Assembly (NCBI RefSeq): GCF_009873495.1
Contig: NZ_CP046703.1
Span: 1,054,001 to 1,118,000, forward strand
Direction: 5' to 3'
DNA: 64,000 nucleotides
From: Nostoc sp. ATCC 53789
GTDB lineage: Bacteria > Cyanobacteriota > Cyanobacteriia > Cyanobacteriales > Nostocaceae
Below, piece after piece: positions 45,164-53,578 of this stretch. The position numbers and the translations under genes are program-made. Within the stretch, counting starts at the first letter, position 1; every line of letters begins with the position of its first letter. The notes below the pieces were generated by a model that was not told the DNA's origin, ran no database searches, and saw only the letters and a list, made by a program, of their open reading frames with translations.

Positions 45164-45787
45164 TTAATAGTGTGTTGCGAGAAACTTTTATCCCCCATTG
45201 CTGTAAGAGTCTTTCCCCTGCTGCACCACCATTAGCTAAACCAATCACACTCAGTCGTTGAGCTAAACGTAGAGTTCTTCTAGCCCAAGGCGTGGTTACA
45301 TTGGTCAGCCTTTCTGTAAAAATGCGCCGTTTACACAATCTATTGATGCAAAAAAACTTCCTTACCCGTAACTGTAAGGTAATGCTGTAATCAGCCCAAG
45401 GCAAGTCTGCTAACTTGCGCTCGTAGCGACTATGAATTCTGTGAGTTGGTTGGTTACAAACTGGACAATTAACTACTGTTCTGATTACAGAAATAATCAA
45501 CTTTATCTGAGTTTTTATTTCGTCAACAAGCCAACTCTCAAGTTTCAGGTTTGTTGAATCTGGTAAGAGGTGAGCTAGCACCGACATAGGGCTTGCTGAG
45601 GCTTATCCCTCAAATGTTTGATGGAGTGAAGTTTGAAGTCTCTTAATTATATCTTTTTTCCTTCCGACTTCTGCCTTCTGCCCTCTGCCTTCCCCCAACC
45701 TAGATCACCAAAAGTTGCCAAGAACCCATATTCTACCCAAGTTCTTATTTTACATCAGAAACACATCCTATATGTAGGTACTTAAAA

Positions 45788-46402
45788 CAGAGCAAACGCA
45801 TCTACGTATAGTACATAATTACTAAAAGAGAGATAAAGGCAGCGATCGCTGATGGTATAGGGTTAAGCAATGAGGCTTTGATGGTAAAGTCATTGTAAAA
45901 ATAGTAATATTGCCCCAGTTTGCGTGAAGCTCAAGCCCAAAATCACAATTGCTGACCATTTTGCTGTGATGTCAGACCCACGAATAGATCGTACAAAACG
46001 ACATAAATTGATTGACATTTTGACCATCGCTTTGTGTGCAGTGATCTGTGGAGCAGATAGTTGGGTGGCAATTGAACTATATGGCTGCACGAAATATGAA
46101 TGGTTAAAAACGTTTTTGGAGTTACCAAACGGTATTCCGTCACACGATACATTTGCGCGAGTCTTTGCACAGTTAAACCCCCAACAGTTCCAAGAATGTT
46201 TTCTGTCATGGATGAGATCAATACAGAAGGTGACATCAGGGGAGATAGTAGCAATTGATGGGAAAACTTTATGTGGTTCTAAGGATAAAGCATCTGGGCA
46301 AAGTGCGATTGAAATAGTTAGTGCCTGGGCGACGACAAATAGATTGGTATTAGGTCAGGTAAAAGTAGATTCTAACTCAAATGAAATTACAGCAATCCCA
46401 GT
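45788..46402 (+). mobile_element. Truncated ISAs1-family element (copy 1)
   Basis: The left end is probably CAGAGCAAACGCATCT at 45788-45803, close to the termini of the element at 10365-11115. A second candidate end, AGGGTTAAGC at 45859, is less convincing. The right part is cut off by the second ISAs1 element at 46403. Confidence 0.55.
45924..46402 (+). pseudogene. ISAs1-family transposase, N-terminal part only
   Basis: About 160 residues: DHFAVMSDPRIDRTKRHKLI, ILTIALCAVICGADSWVAIE, NGIPSHDTFARVFAQLNP, and GEIVAIDGKTLCGS containing the first catalytic aspartate. The frame ends at EITAIP where the second ISAs1 copy begins. The catalytic second half is lost. It shares clear similarity with the neighbouring opposite-strand copy. 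Confidence 0.85.
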
Positions 46403-46420
46403 AGGGTAAGAGCATCTCAA

Positions 46421-47711
46421 TTAGGCTTGACATAAGGGCTGAGAGGAATCTAATGTAGAGTCAATGAAACCGGAACTGAGAACTCGAATCATGTAATCGT
46501 TATCCATACCAGTCCGTTTCATTTTTTGTCGGAGACTACGTTTGTAAGTTTGTTCACGATTGAGGGCATTGAGAGCAATGCGTCGTAAAAGAGCAAAATT
46601 CCGGGGACTATGGAAAGAGCGAATGCGGCAAGCATCCTCAGCGAAAGTACAATCAAGCGTCCAATGAGCCTGATTTTCAATACCCCAATGTTTGCGGATA
46701 GCTCGACCTAAAAGTTGAGCATCACTGTGTAAAGAAGTTAAATAAAATTGAACCTCACGAGTGGTTTTGTTCCAAAGACGACGCTCCCGAACAACCATGA
46801 CCACACTTTGAAGTCCAGTCCAGATTTGGGGTTGGTAAAGTTCACCAAAAGCAGAAGCAGGAACAGACCAACAGGAGCGAATTTCCGTGCGATGATGTCC
46901 TTTTTCAATCCGTTGGTCATAGCTGACATCAATGCCTTGAAAATTCCGTGTAGAAGCCTGTTCAAACCATTGTTCTACCTGATGATAGAGAGTCGGGTGA
47001 TTAGCCTTGAGCGCCAGAACATAATCTGCTTTTTTGTCGATAATCTTTTTAGCAATCTCGGTCTGTGTCCCCATTGCATCAATAGTGATAATAGCTCCTG
47101 TGATATCTAGTAACTCTAATAATGCGGGAATTGCTGTAATCTCATTCGATTTATCTTCCACTTTCATCTGTGCCAAAACCAAATTTTGTTCACTTGCCCA
47201 GGCACTAATCAAATGCAATGCTGATTTACCTCGATTTCGGTCGTAAGAACCCCTAATCGTCTTTCCATCTATGGGAATTATCTCTCCTCCCATCTTTGTC
47301 ATTAGGGTTTCTATCCATTTCAAGAAACAGCAATTCAATTCTTCTGGGTTGATGAACTCAAATACTCGCCGGAAGGTGTCAGACGCTCGAAGACTCGCTA
47401 ACGCTACGCTATCAGAAGGGATTCCGTTTGGTAATGTTAAAAACTCTTTCTTTCCACTTTTGCTTACTAATGCCGTAATTCTCTATGTCTTCCCATCCTT
47501 GCGCTCCGCTTATTACTGCGAGAATTGCAATCACTAAGATATGTGTGAGTTGATGTTTTTTGGTTCGCTCTACTCTTGGATCTTTGATATCTTCAAAATG
47601 CTTGACTAAACTCTTTTGAATAGCTTCAATTGATGCCACCTGTCCTGGCTTGGGCTGATGACGCTTGCTTTTTTTAGCTTTACCAGATTTAGTTTCCAAT
47701 CCTGCCGACAT
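46421..47711 (-). pseudogene. ISAs1-family transposase with frameshift and in-frame mini-repeat
   Basis: The N-terminal segment (47711 to about 47445) has KHFEDIKDPRVERTKKHQLTH and ILVIAILAVISGAQGWEDIE. The frame changes in an A/G-rich run near 47447-47460. The continuing frame reads FLTLPNGIPSD, then an inserted SVALASLRASD (about 33 bp, a dispersed repeat at 47378-47411), then TFRRVFEFINPEE. The rest, with IIPIDGKTIRGS, ITIDAMGTQ, YVLALKANHP and WGIENQAHWTLDCTF, is intact. One frameshift and one insertion should suffice to inactivate it. Confidence 0.85.
47378..47411. repeat. Dispersed mini-repeat inserted in the ISAs1 transposase
   Basis: The GATAGCGTAGCGTTAGCGAG-type repeat, read on the minus strand, is flanked by TCTGAT/TCTGAC, which looks like a short duplication of the Ser-Asp codons. 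The 33 bases do not change the frame. Confidence 0.6.
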
Positions 47712-47864
47712 ACAGTTTGATTCCAGGAGTTTTCTTTCTTGAGCGCATTGCTTTCATCTCATTTCTTTTGCTCTGATGTCAAGTGCATTTTTTATCTGTT
47801 TTTGGATGCTTATCTTTGTTCTTTTGTCAAGTTGCTATTATACCAAATTAGATGAGCTTACCCT

Positions 47865-48342
47865 GCTTTGGTGGGGTTTATTTGACAACGAGCTATACGT
47901 TGAATTTAGCGATCGCCGCTACGGGCCATTTTACCCGGTTGATGGGCCCATCCCACTACATCGCTATCGCAAACACAAGAAAACTAAAACTGAAGAACGG
48001 GCAGATAAAATTGCCGATTTAGCTAAAAAGTTGGGCTTGCCACGGACAGCTTTAGACAAAAACGCGGACCTACAATTTCTGGTGGATAAGTACAAGGAAC
48101 TTACGCCAACCGTCACACCTTTTAATGACCCCGACCCATACCAAGAATTTACTTATCCCACTGTACTGTTTGCTAAAAGGGCGATTTCCGATTATCTCGC
48201 TAAACCGTTGGCTAAATTGTCTACCGAACAGTTGGCATTCATTGATGTACTGTTAGCTGAAACTTTGAATAAAAAAGCGATTATTGAACGAGTGCGGCAA
48301 TATTTCCACTCAAATAAAGGAGGGGAACACAATGCTCACTGA
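47865..48342 (+). pseudogene. C-terminal fragment of a Mu/Tn7-type (Mu C-terminal domain) transposase
   Basis: About 158 residues starting LWWGLFDNELYVEFSDRRYG, a beta-barrel-like segment, then GPIPLHRYRKHKKTKTEERA and helical text. This resembles the C-terminal portion of large integrase-core transposases that work with an AAA+ partner. The catalytic DDE core has been removed by the ISAs1 element at 47864. The stop overlaps the ATPase start by 11 bases, a typical pairing. Confidence 0.6.
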
Positions 48343-49141
48343 AGTCATGGAACACTTTCGTTTGATTAGGGAGTTTCCCAAGGCTGGGTACTACGAGACA
48401 GACCACCAAAAACAAATGTTTAAGGATATTAAATCCGCCATCCATTCCGGGAAGTTAGTTGCCATAACTGGAATTATCGGGTGTGGGAAGACGACTACTT
48501 TACGACGTTTGTTTGATGTTTTGGAGAAAGAAGGTAAGATTCTAGTCTCAAAGTCCCTTTCTGTGGATAAAGACCGAGCGACGCTACCAACACTAATTGC
48601 TGCCTTATTCTACGATTTATCCACAGATAAAGAAATCAAAATCCCAAAAGATGGCGAAAAACGGGAACGGGAACTGCGCGACTTGATTAGAAAAGGTAAA
48701 AAGCCCGTGGCGCTGTTTGTAGATGAGGCTCACGACTTACATTACAGTACTTTGACGGGACTCAAACGTTTAATCGAAGTAGTTGAAGATGGTGGTGGCA
48801 CACTTTCAGTGGTATTAGCTGGTCATCCCAAACTGAAAAATGATTTACGCCGTCCAACTATGGAAGAAATTGGATATCGAGCAACGGTCTTCTCTTTGGA
48901 GGGTATTGTTGGTAGCCAGCGAGAATATATTGAATGGTTAGTATCTAAATGCAAAGAAGAAGATACTCAAATAAGTGATATCTTGTCGGCGGAAGCCATT
49001 GAGCTACTTGCCATACGCTTGAGAACACCACTACAAATCGAGCAACATTTGACACTAGCTTTCGAGGCTGCATACCTCTTTGGAGAAAAACCTGTTACCA
49101 CGGCGATTATTGAGTCCGTTTTATCTAAGCAAATTGACGAC
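48332..49141 (+). pseudogene. ExeA/TniB-like AAA+ transposition ATPase, 3' end cut by IS copy 2
   Basis: The start at 48332 has AAAGGAGG ten bases upstream. MLTEVMEHFRLIREFPKAGY leads to Walker A GIIGCGKTTT (residues about 47-55), Walker B VALFVDEAHD (about 127-135) and an arginine-containing sensor region. About 270 residues are native, up to SKQIDD. Then the right flanking IS begins and supplies an unrelated tail to 49240. In the family only a short C-terminal tail would be missing. It probably served the adjacent Mu-type transposase as a target-selecting ATPase. Confidence 0.8.
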
Positions 49142-51091
49142 GGGAGCTATGCGGTTTTGTCAGATCCAGTAAAGAACAAGCGATCGCTAAATCATTTTCC
49201 CAGTAGTATAAATAAATTTATACTTATCAAGACATATTAACACTTAAAAAAAGATGAGTTTGAGTCACAAGTTGCAAGACTCTCTTTTTTGACCCAAAAA
49301 AGGCTAGGATTCCCTTTGAGCAATAATTTCGAGACAGGGATTATCTACCTTAATGGAAAAAAGTATATGTGCAATTCTAGATTTGAGCAAATCATTATCA
49401 AATTTTTCTTCCGAGGTAACAAAATGTTTAGAATTGACGAATATTACGGAATGGAATGGGAAAATTCTTGAAGAAAGAGAAGGAAAAATTAGAGAAATTG
49501 CACTTATTTTAGCTGGTCAATGTATTGCTATTTTGTTGTATAACCTCTCTCAATCTCAGTCAGCCAATCAAGCAGCGATGAATCAAACACTCTTGCTGGT
49601 GGGATGGCAATATGCAAAGACACGGTTATATAAGACGGCAAATATTAACAGTCGGAAATGTTTTAGTTACTTTAAAATTGCCATATATGGTAAGAAGAAA
49701 GTCAACATCTACGACCAAAAATAAAATCCCTACTCAGGGATTCTGCCCATTATTAAAGTGGTTAGGGATGTCAGACGGCTGGCTTAACCCCATTAGTATG
49801 GTCAACAGTTGCCCAATACGGCGCAATCACTAGCTCATTTGAAGCCGCCTGTACAACTTTGACGGGTTGGGGAATTAACCTTAGTTTAAAACGAATTGAA
49901 CGTTTGACATATAAATTTGGTCAAATTGGGATCAACTTACGTCAATCTAAAATCTTAAATCGCCAATTAGGGAATTTAACCGAAGGTAATATTCTTAAAG
50001 ACCAAAGAGTTGTCATTGCCGTAGATGGTGGTCGGAGTCGAATCCGAATTAATAAAAAGGGAAGAAGAAATTCCAAAACCAAGCGACACGGGTTTATCGG
50101 CAAATGGGTTGAGCCAAAGTTATTTACAATTTATGTTGTTGATGAGCAAGGTAAAAAAATAAATAGTTCTGAAATTCCTATTACGAATGATGGTACTTAT
50201 GAAGGATATAAAGCGCTTTTGGAGATTTTAGAAGCGTGTTTAGTTGACTTGGGAATTAGTCAAGCAAAACAAGTCTTATTAATCGGGGATGGAGCGGAGT
50301 GGATCTGGATACATATTCCCCCACTTTTGGCAAGATTAGGATGCCCAGTTGAAACTTATCAGCTATTTGACTTTTATCATGTTACGGAAAATTTAAAAAT
50401 ATTTGCGGACGCGGCTTTTAATGAAGAGGCACAGTCTAAGGAATGGTTTGTAAAAGTTAGAAAGAGTTTAAAAAAAGTAAAGCTAAATCCTTAATCAGCC
50501 AGATGGATGAGTTGATTGCTGTAGCTACTGGAGAGCGCTGTAAGATTATGGTAGTTAAGCGTAATTATATTTTAGATGCTTATCGGAAAGGGCGTTTAAA
50601 TTACGATAAAGCAATAAATAAAAAACTACCTATTGGCAGTGGTGCAATTGAGAGTTTAATCCGCCAAGTTGTAAATTTAAGAATCAAAGGAAACAGTAAA
50701 TTCTGGTTGAAAGAGAATGCAGAAATTATGTTACATCTGCGTTGCCAATGGATAGCTGGAAGTTGGGATAATTTTTGTGGTTCTATCTTTAATTCCTTTC
50801 TCAAACCCCAAACTGCTTGATAAATTTTATACTTTAGTTCTACTTTTAACTTATTATTTGCTTTAATTAACACTAAGTATAAAAGACTGATTGTAGATAT
50901 TTTTGGTAACAATGGTCAAATGACTTGCTATTAATCTTTTTGAGATATCTCATCAAGATGAATTCTCACGGCTATCAGCATATTTTTGGTAACTAAAGTC
51001 ACTTTTTACTTAGATTTGATTTTTGCGTAGGCGTAGCCCGCCGAAGGCATCGCTTGTTTTTTACCGGATCTGACAAAACCGCATTGCTCCC
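49142..51091 (+). mobile_element. Right flanking IS copy (ISKra4-like), 1950 bp
   Basis: The copy has the same orientation, ends and interior as the one at 4534-6484; about ten differences were noticed in 1.95 kb (for example near 49218, 49848, 50192, 50492, 50863 and 51004). It is inserted in the ATPase gene on its left, and TCACTACGA follows it on the right. Confidence 0.9.
49353..50820 (+). pseudogene. Frameshifted ISKra4-like transposase, right copy
   Basis: It has the same segments and frame changes as the left copy: N-terminal part from 49353; MQRHGYIRRQILTVGN in a second frame; the catalytic part with VDGGRSRIRI and GDGAEWIW from about 49840; and the terminal LPIGSGAIESL segment from 50503. 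In this copy the third segment ends in TAA two codons earlier (CCTTAATC instead of CCTAAATC near 50492), but the frame change there is common to both. An intact transposase elsewhere in the genome would be needed for movement. Confidence 0.8.
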
Positions 51092-51100
51092 TCACTACGA
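51092..51100. repeat. Right copy of 9-bp flanking direct repeat TCACTACGA
   Basis: This is identical to 4525-4533 and starts at the first base after the right IS copy. The following ACTGATATC would have adjoined the palindrome at 4464-4531 before insertion. Confidence 0.8.
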
Positions 51101-51381
51101 ACTGATATCAATATACTTAATCTAGTTTGATTTATTGCCACCGACTTACTTATATACAAGTTATCGAATCACCTCACCCTAACCCTCCCCTTATCAAGGT
51201 CACGGTGTACACACCAGTCTTCTAGAGTTGCGCCACAGGCTTTTGATTCCCCCAACCCACTTTAAAAAAGCAGGCAAAAAGCTCTTAAAGTCCCCCAATT
51301 TATCGGGGGATTACAGATCAAGTTTTGTAACTGTTATGTGGTCATGTCTTTTATTTGCATCGTTTCTCCGAAAAATTTACT
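51101..51381. other. Spacer with a solo IS4/MITE-type end and a terminator
   Basis: No gene is visible. TCACGGTGTACACACCAGTC (51200-51219) differs at three positions from the IS4 terminus at 62764. It follows CCCCTTATCAAGG, similar to the targets of the MITEs. A strong hairpin lies at 51291-51310. Confidence 0.55.
51291..51310 (-). terminator. Probable terminator of the CHAT-associated operon
   Basis: On the minus strand TCCCCC-GATAAATT-GGGGGA forms a six-pair stem followed by CTTTAAGAGCTTTTT. It lies about 70 bp after the stop of the 455-residue gene. Confidence 0.55.
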
Positions 51382-52749
51382 TTATTTACGTTTGGTAATT
51401 AGCCAACCTAAAGCGATAAATACCACGGTAGCAATGATGCTTAAAGTTAACGATGCGTAAAGGGGATGTTTTTGTACTAACGGCACATTAATTTTATCAA
51501 TATGTGTTGTGAATACACCAGAGGCGATCGCACCACCGCCAAAGCCTATACCTAATATTTGGATGGTGTTTTCTAACGAGCGATCGCGCTCAGTTTGTTC
51601 TGTTTCTACTATACCTCGGATAGTATCAACCAATTGCCCAAACAATTCTTGACCTGGAGTCAGATAGTTAATATCTGTTTGTATTTGTTGTTGCCATTTT
51701 TTACAGTCTTTATTAATAAAATCTTGCCAGGATTGGGGACTATTACCGCTATCAATAGTTTGAATCTTCTCTAAACAAGTTGTGTAATTAGTAATATTAG
51801 TAGTAATTGTTGTGTGGTGTATTTGTAAATCTTGCAAACATCTGGTGTAATCAAATATTTTTTTGGGGATTTCTCCCATTAAGCTTTTTAAGCCAGATAA
51901 TTGTGTTTGGTTTTCAGATATCAAGCTGTTAAATTTTTGAATTTTATTTTCTAAATCACTATAAATTGTTCTCGCTTCGCGGTAGCGTTGACGCGCTAGT
52001 TGATAAATGTAAAGTATTTTATGGTAGCTACATAGTAAATTTAGCAACCAGTCATAAGCTTCTGCTGCAAGTGTTGCTGTTGCAGCTTGATTATTATTAA
52101 TGACTATTAAAATATGGCATTGTTTGGCAGGATTATCTGGTTCATCTGGGTCAAGTGCTTGGTATTCAAATAAAAGACTACCAAACAGTTCTCCTTGTTG
52201 TATTCGTACAGGATTTAAATTTGTGCCAGCTACTAAGGCTATGGCTAATTTTTCAGCTAGTGTATCACAATCTTCAGTTGGATCTACTTCTCCATAAATC
52301 GATAATGTTTGTCCTAAAGATGCTTGAATATTAGATGGTAGTAGGGAACTTGGTTTAAAATGTTGCAGTTGTGGTATGTCTATGGAAATGTTTGGTGGTT
52401 CTGGAACCAGAGTTAAATCAACTGCGTAGGTGTCGTTAAGCAAGAAGGGCTGAAGATTAGCATTAATTTTAAAGCCTTCTGTTGTGAGGAGACTACCCAA
52501 ATCTAAATCTTGAGCATCAATTAACCGTTCTGGTATTCTTCCTATTTCCCGCTTAGGTTCGTATTTACCATTTTGATAACAAATTAATTTTGAGCGTAAA
52601 TCTTTCAATCCAACAAAAGTTAGCAAACTTTCACCCACTTTCACCAGATTTTCCCACAAGAGATTAGCATCTGTCACAACTTCACCGGGAAGTTCAGTTA
52701 GGGTGTGGCGGAGATGAAAAGCATAGAGGCTGAGGCTGAAATTTTTCAC
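51382..52749 (-). CDS. Coiled-coil protein with C-terminal membrane anchor, CHAT-operon member
   Basis: A 455-residue protein of unknown family with a GTG start. The N-terminal 230 residues look mixed alpha/beta, with a SIYGEVDPTEDCDTLAEKLA segment. Residues about 235-300 (LLCSYHKILYIYQLARQRYR..LENKIQKFNSLI) have heptad character. Two hydrophobic helices near the end (about 397-420 and 430-450) finish in a basic ITKRK, so the protein is probably anchored in the plasma membrane by its C-terminus. It is downstream of the CHAT gene and a 125-residue gene, on the same strand, but a MITE now separates it from them. Function unknown; an effector or partner of the protease is conceivable. Confidence 0.55.
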   Translation of the reverse strand: MKNFSLSLYAFHLRHTLTELPGEVVTDANLLWENLVKVGESLLTFVGLKDLRSKLICYQNGKYEPKREIGRIPERLIDAQDLDLGSLLTTEGFKINANLQPFLLNDTYAVDLTLVPEPPNISIDIPQLQHFKPSSLLPSNIQASLGQTLSIYGEVDPTEDCDTLAEKLAIALVAGTNLNPVRIQQGELFGSLLFEYQALDPDEPDNPAKQCHILIVINNNQAATATLAAEAYDWLLNLLCSYHKILYIYQLARQRYREARTIYSDLENKIQKFNSLISENQTQLSGLKSLMGEIPKKIFDYTRCLQDLQIHHTTITTNITNYTTCLEKIQTIDSGNSPQSWQDFINKDCKKWQQQIQTDINYLTPGQELFGQLVDTIRGIVETEQTERDRSLENTIQILGIGFGGGAIASGVFTTHIDKINVPLVQKHPLYASLTLSIIATVVFIALGWLITKRK

Positions 52750-52894
52750 TATTTTGGCTAAGATTTTTATTGTAAATTGTAGCTTGGGTTAAGAGGATGT
52801 TTGAAAAGTCGTGATTGATGTATAAATTTTTTTTACCCCACCCTAACCCTCCCCTTATAAAGGGGAGGGAACTAGATAGATTTCTTTTTCCCCC

Positions 52895-53114
52895 CTTTCT
52901 AAGGCTACGGTGTATACACAAGTCCTAAAATCCTTGCCTGGCAAGATGCAAGCCTTAGTAGGCAAGGTTTTGAGTTTATCAAGCTGATTATCAATAGTGT
53001 CAGCTTATTGATATAGAATTAACGAAAAATCAAGGATTTTAAAAATAATTTTCCGTTCTTTTCCCTCTATTTGATTCTCAACCCGACTTGTGTATACACG
53101 GTAGCTTTCTAAGG
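52895..53114. mobile_element. 200-bp MITE, copy 1 (with 10-bp target duplication)
   Basis: The element proper spans 52905-53104. Ends: CTACGGTGTATACACAAGTC on the left and, reverse complemented, CTACCGTGTATACACAAGTC on the right. CTTTCTAAGG is duplicated at 52895-52904 and 53105-53114. There is no coding capacity. It appears identical to the reverse complement of 58317-58516. The target is a C-run/TTTCTAA/G-run palindrome. Confidence 0.9.
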
Positions 53115-53197
53115 GGGGATTAAGGGGGGTAATAATTCGATTAAAATCACAACATACTACTTTTCAAACAACCTCTAAGCGAAGCTACTAAAATTTT

Positions 53198-53575
53198 TCA
53201 TGGTTTTGGTTGTGGTTTTTTATCGTCAGACAAGGGAGAGTTGTTTTTTATGGCGTTATCTACAAGTTCCTTTGATGATTCACTAGGTTGATTGACTGGA
53301 GTCTGTGATTTACTATTAGCTATTCCTATGTTTGTACTTACATTAATAGGTAATTTATCAGTGATTGATTCTAGGTTTTGCTTGTAAGCTTCTAGAACTT
53401 GATTACGGGATTCTGATTGCAACCAATTTTCTAGGATTTCTACAATTTCCTCATTGTCTTCTGGTAACTGACTCGATAGTTGCTGCAATTCATTCCAGTC
53501 TTGAGTCGGAATCAAATTTGATTGAGAGTTAAGCACTTGAATAAAAGCTTCGATGCTATTTCTATAAATTGACAT
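53198..53575 (-). CDS. Small hypothetical protein translationally coupled to the CHAT protein
   Basis: A 125-residue protein. Residues 1-85 are predicted helical (SIYRNSIEAFIQVLNSQSN, WNELQQLSSQLPEDNEEIVE, ILENWLQSESRNQVLEAYKQ); the last 40 residues are polar and proline/serine rich. The ATG follows the CHAT stop by three bases, and its Shine-Dalgarno (AAAGGAG) lies inside the end of the CHAT frame. This suggests coupled expression, and perhaps an interaction with the protease. The family is not recognised. Confidence 0.6.
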   Translation of the reverse strand: MSIYRNSIEAFIQVLNSQSNLIPTQDWNELQQLSSQLPEDNEEIVEILENWLQSESRNQVLEAYKQNLESITDKLPINVSTNIGIANSKSQTPVNQPSESSKELVDNAIKNNSPLSDDKKPQPKP

Positions 53576-53578
53576 TTT

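Larger units (their letters stand above)
42873..45587 (-). pseudogene. ISL3 transposase, split by IS insertion and internally deleted
   Basis: The N-terminal part (45587 to about 45170) has a zinc ribbon (CPVCNQPTHRIHSRY, CINRLCKRR) and ends NTLLT at the insertion point. Beyond the nested IS the frame continues from about 43639 with IPLPPIVTPHTLGVDDFCFRK, the first catalytic aspartates. After TYGTALMRSS the central part is missing; the frame resumes at LSLLNPNQDYLLSSWNSG and ends NGPVEGHINRLKMLKRQMYG, the last catalytic block. The deletion removes the second aspartate region. The enzyme is dead. Confidence 0.85.
42401..45726 (-). mobile_element. ISL3-family element with passenger gene, interrupted by another IS
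   Basis: The ends GGTTCTTGGCAACTTTTGGT (42401) and its reverse complement (to 45726) extend, with the adjoining AGGCAGA-type heptamers, into inverted repeats of about 70 bp. CATATTCT is duplicated on both outer sides (42393-42400 and 45727-45734). Without the nested 1.5-kb IS the element would be about 1.8 kb. It carries a decayed ISL3 transposase and, downstream of it, an S23-type four-helix-bundle gene. Confidence 0.85.
46403..47864 (-). mobile_element. ISAs1-family element (copy 2)
   Basis: Ends are AGGGTAAG..CATCTCAATTAGG on the left and, reverse complemented, AGGGTAAGCTCATCT-AATTTGG on the right. No matching target duplication is visible, since different sequences lie outside. The insertion truncates copy 1 and adjoins a Mu-like transposase fragment. 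Confidence 0.7.
4534..51091. mobile_element. 46.6-kb IS-flanked composite-transposon-like block carrying an EPS cluster
   Basis: Two near-identical 1.95-kb IS copies in the same orientation (4534-6484 and 49142-51091) bound the block. TCACTACGA lies immediately outside both. The inner flanks (GGCAATGGT after the left copy; ATTGACGAC before the right copy) do not match each other. The outer duplication therefore belongs to the pair, not to either copy alone. The block contains mobile-element debris at both ends and a 30-kb polysaccharide gene cluster in the middle. Composite transposition is one explanation. Homologous recombination of an incoming IS-bearing molecule with a resident IS is the other. 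Confidence 0.75.

Noticed and set aside
45859..45868. AGGGTTAAGC as left end of the first ISAs1 element
   Set aside because: CAGAGCAAACGCATCT at 45788 fits the longer terminal consensus better and leaves a normal distance to the start codon; the choice is still tentative.
47865..49141. CRISPR-associated (Cas12k-type) transposon
   Set aside because: No Cas12k, TniQ, repeat-spacer array or tracrRNA-like region is visible, and the ATPase text is ExeA/TniB-like rather than like the TnsC of those systems as I recall it.
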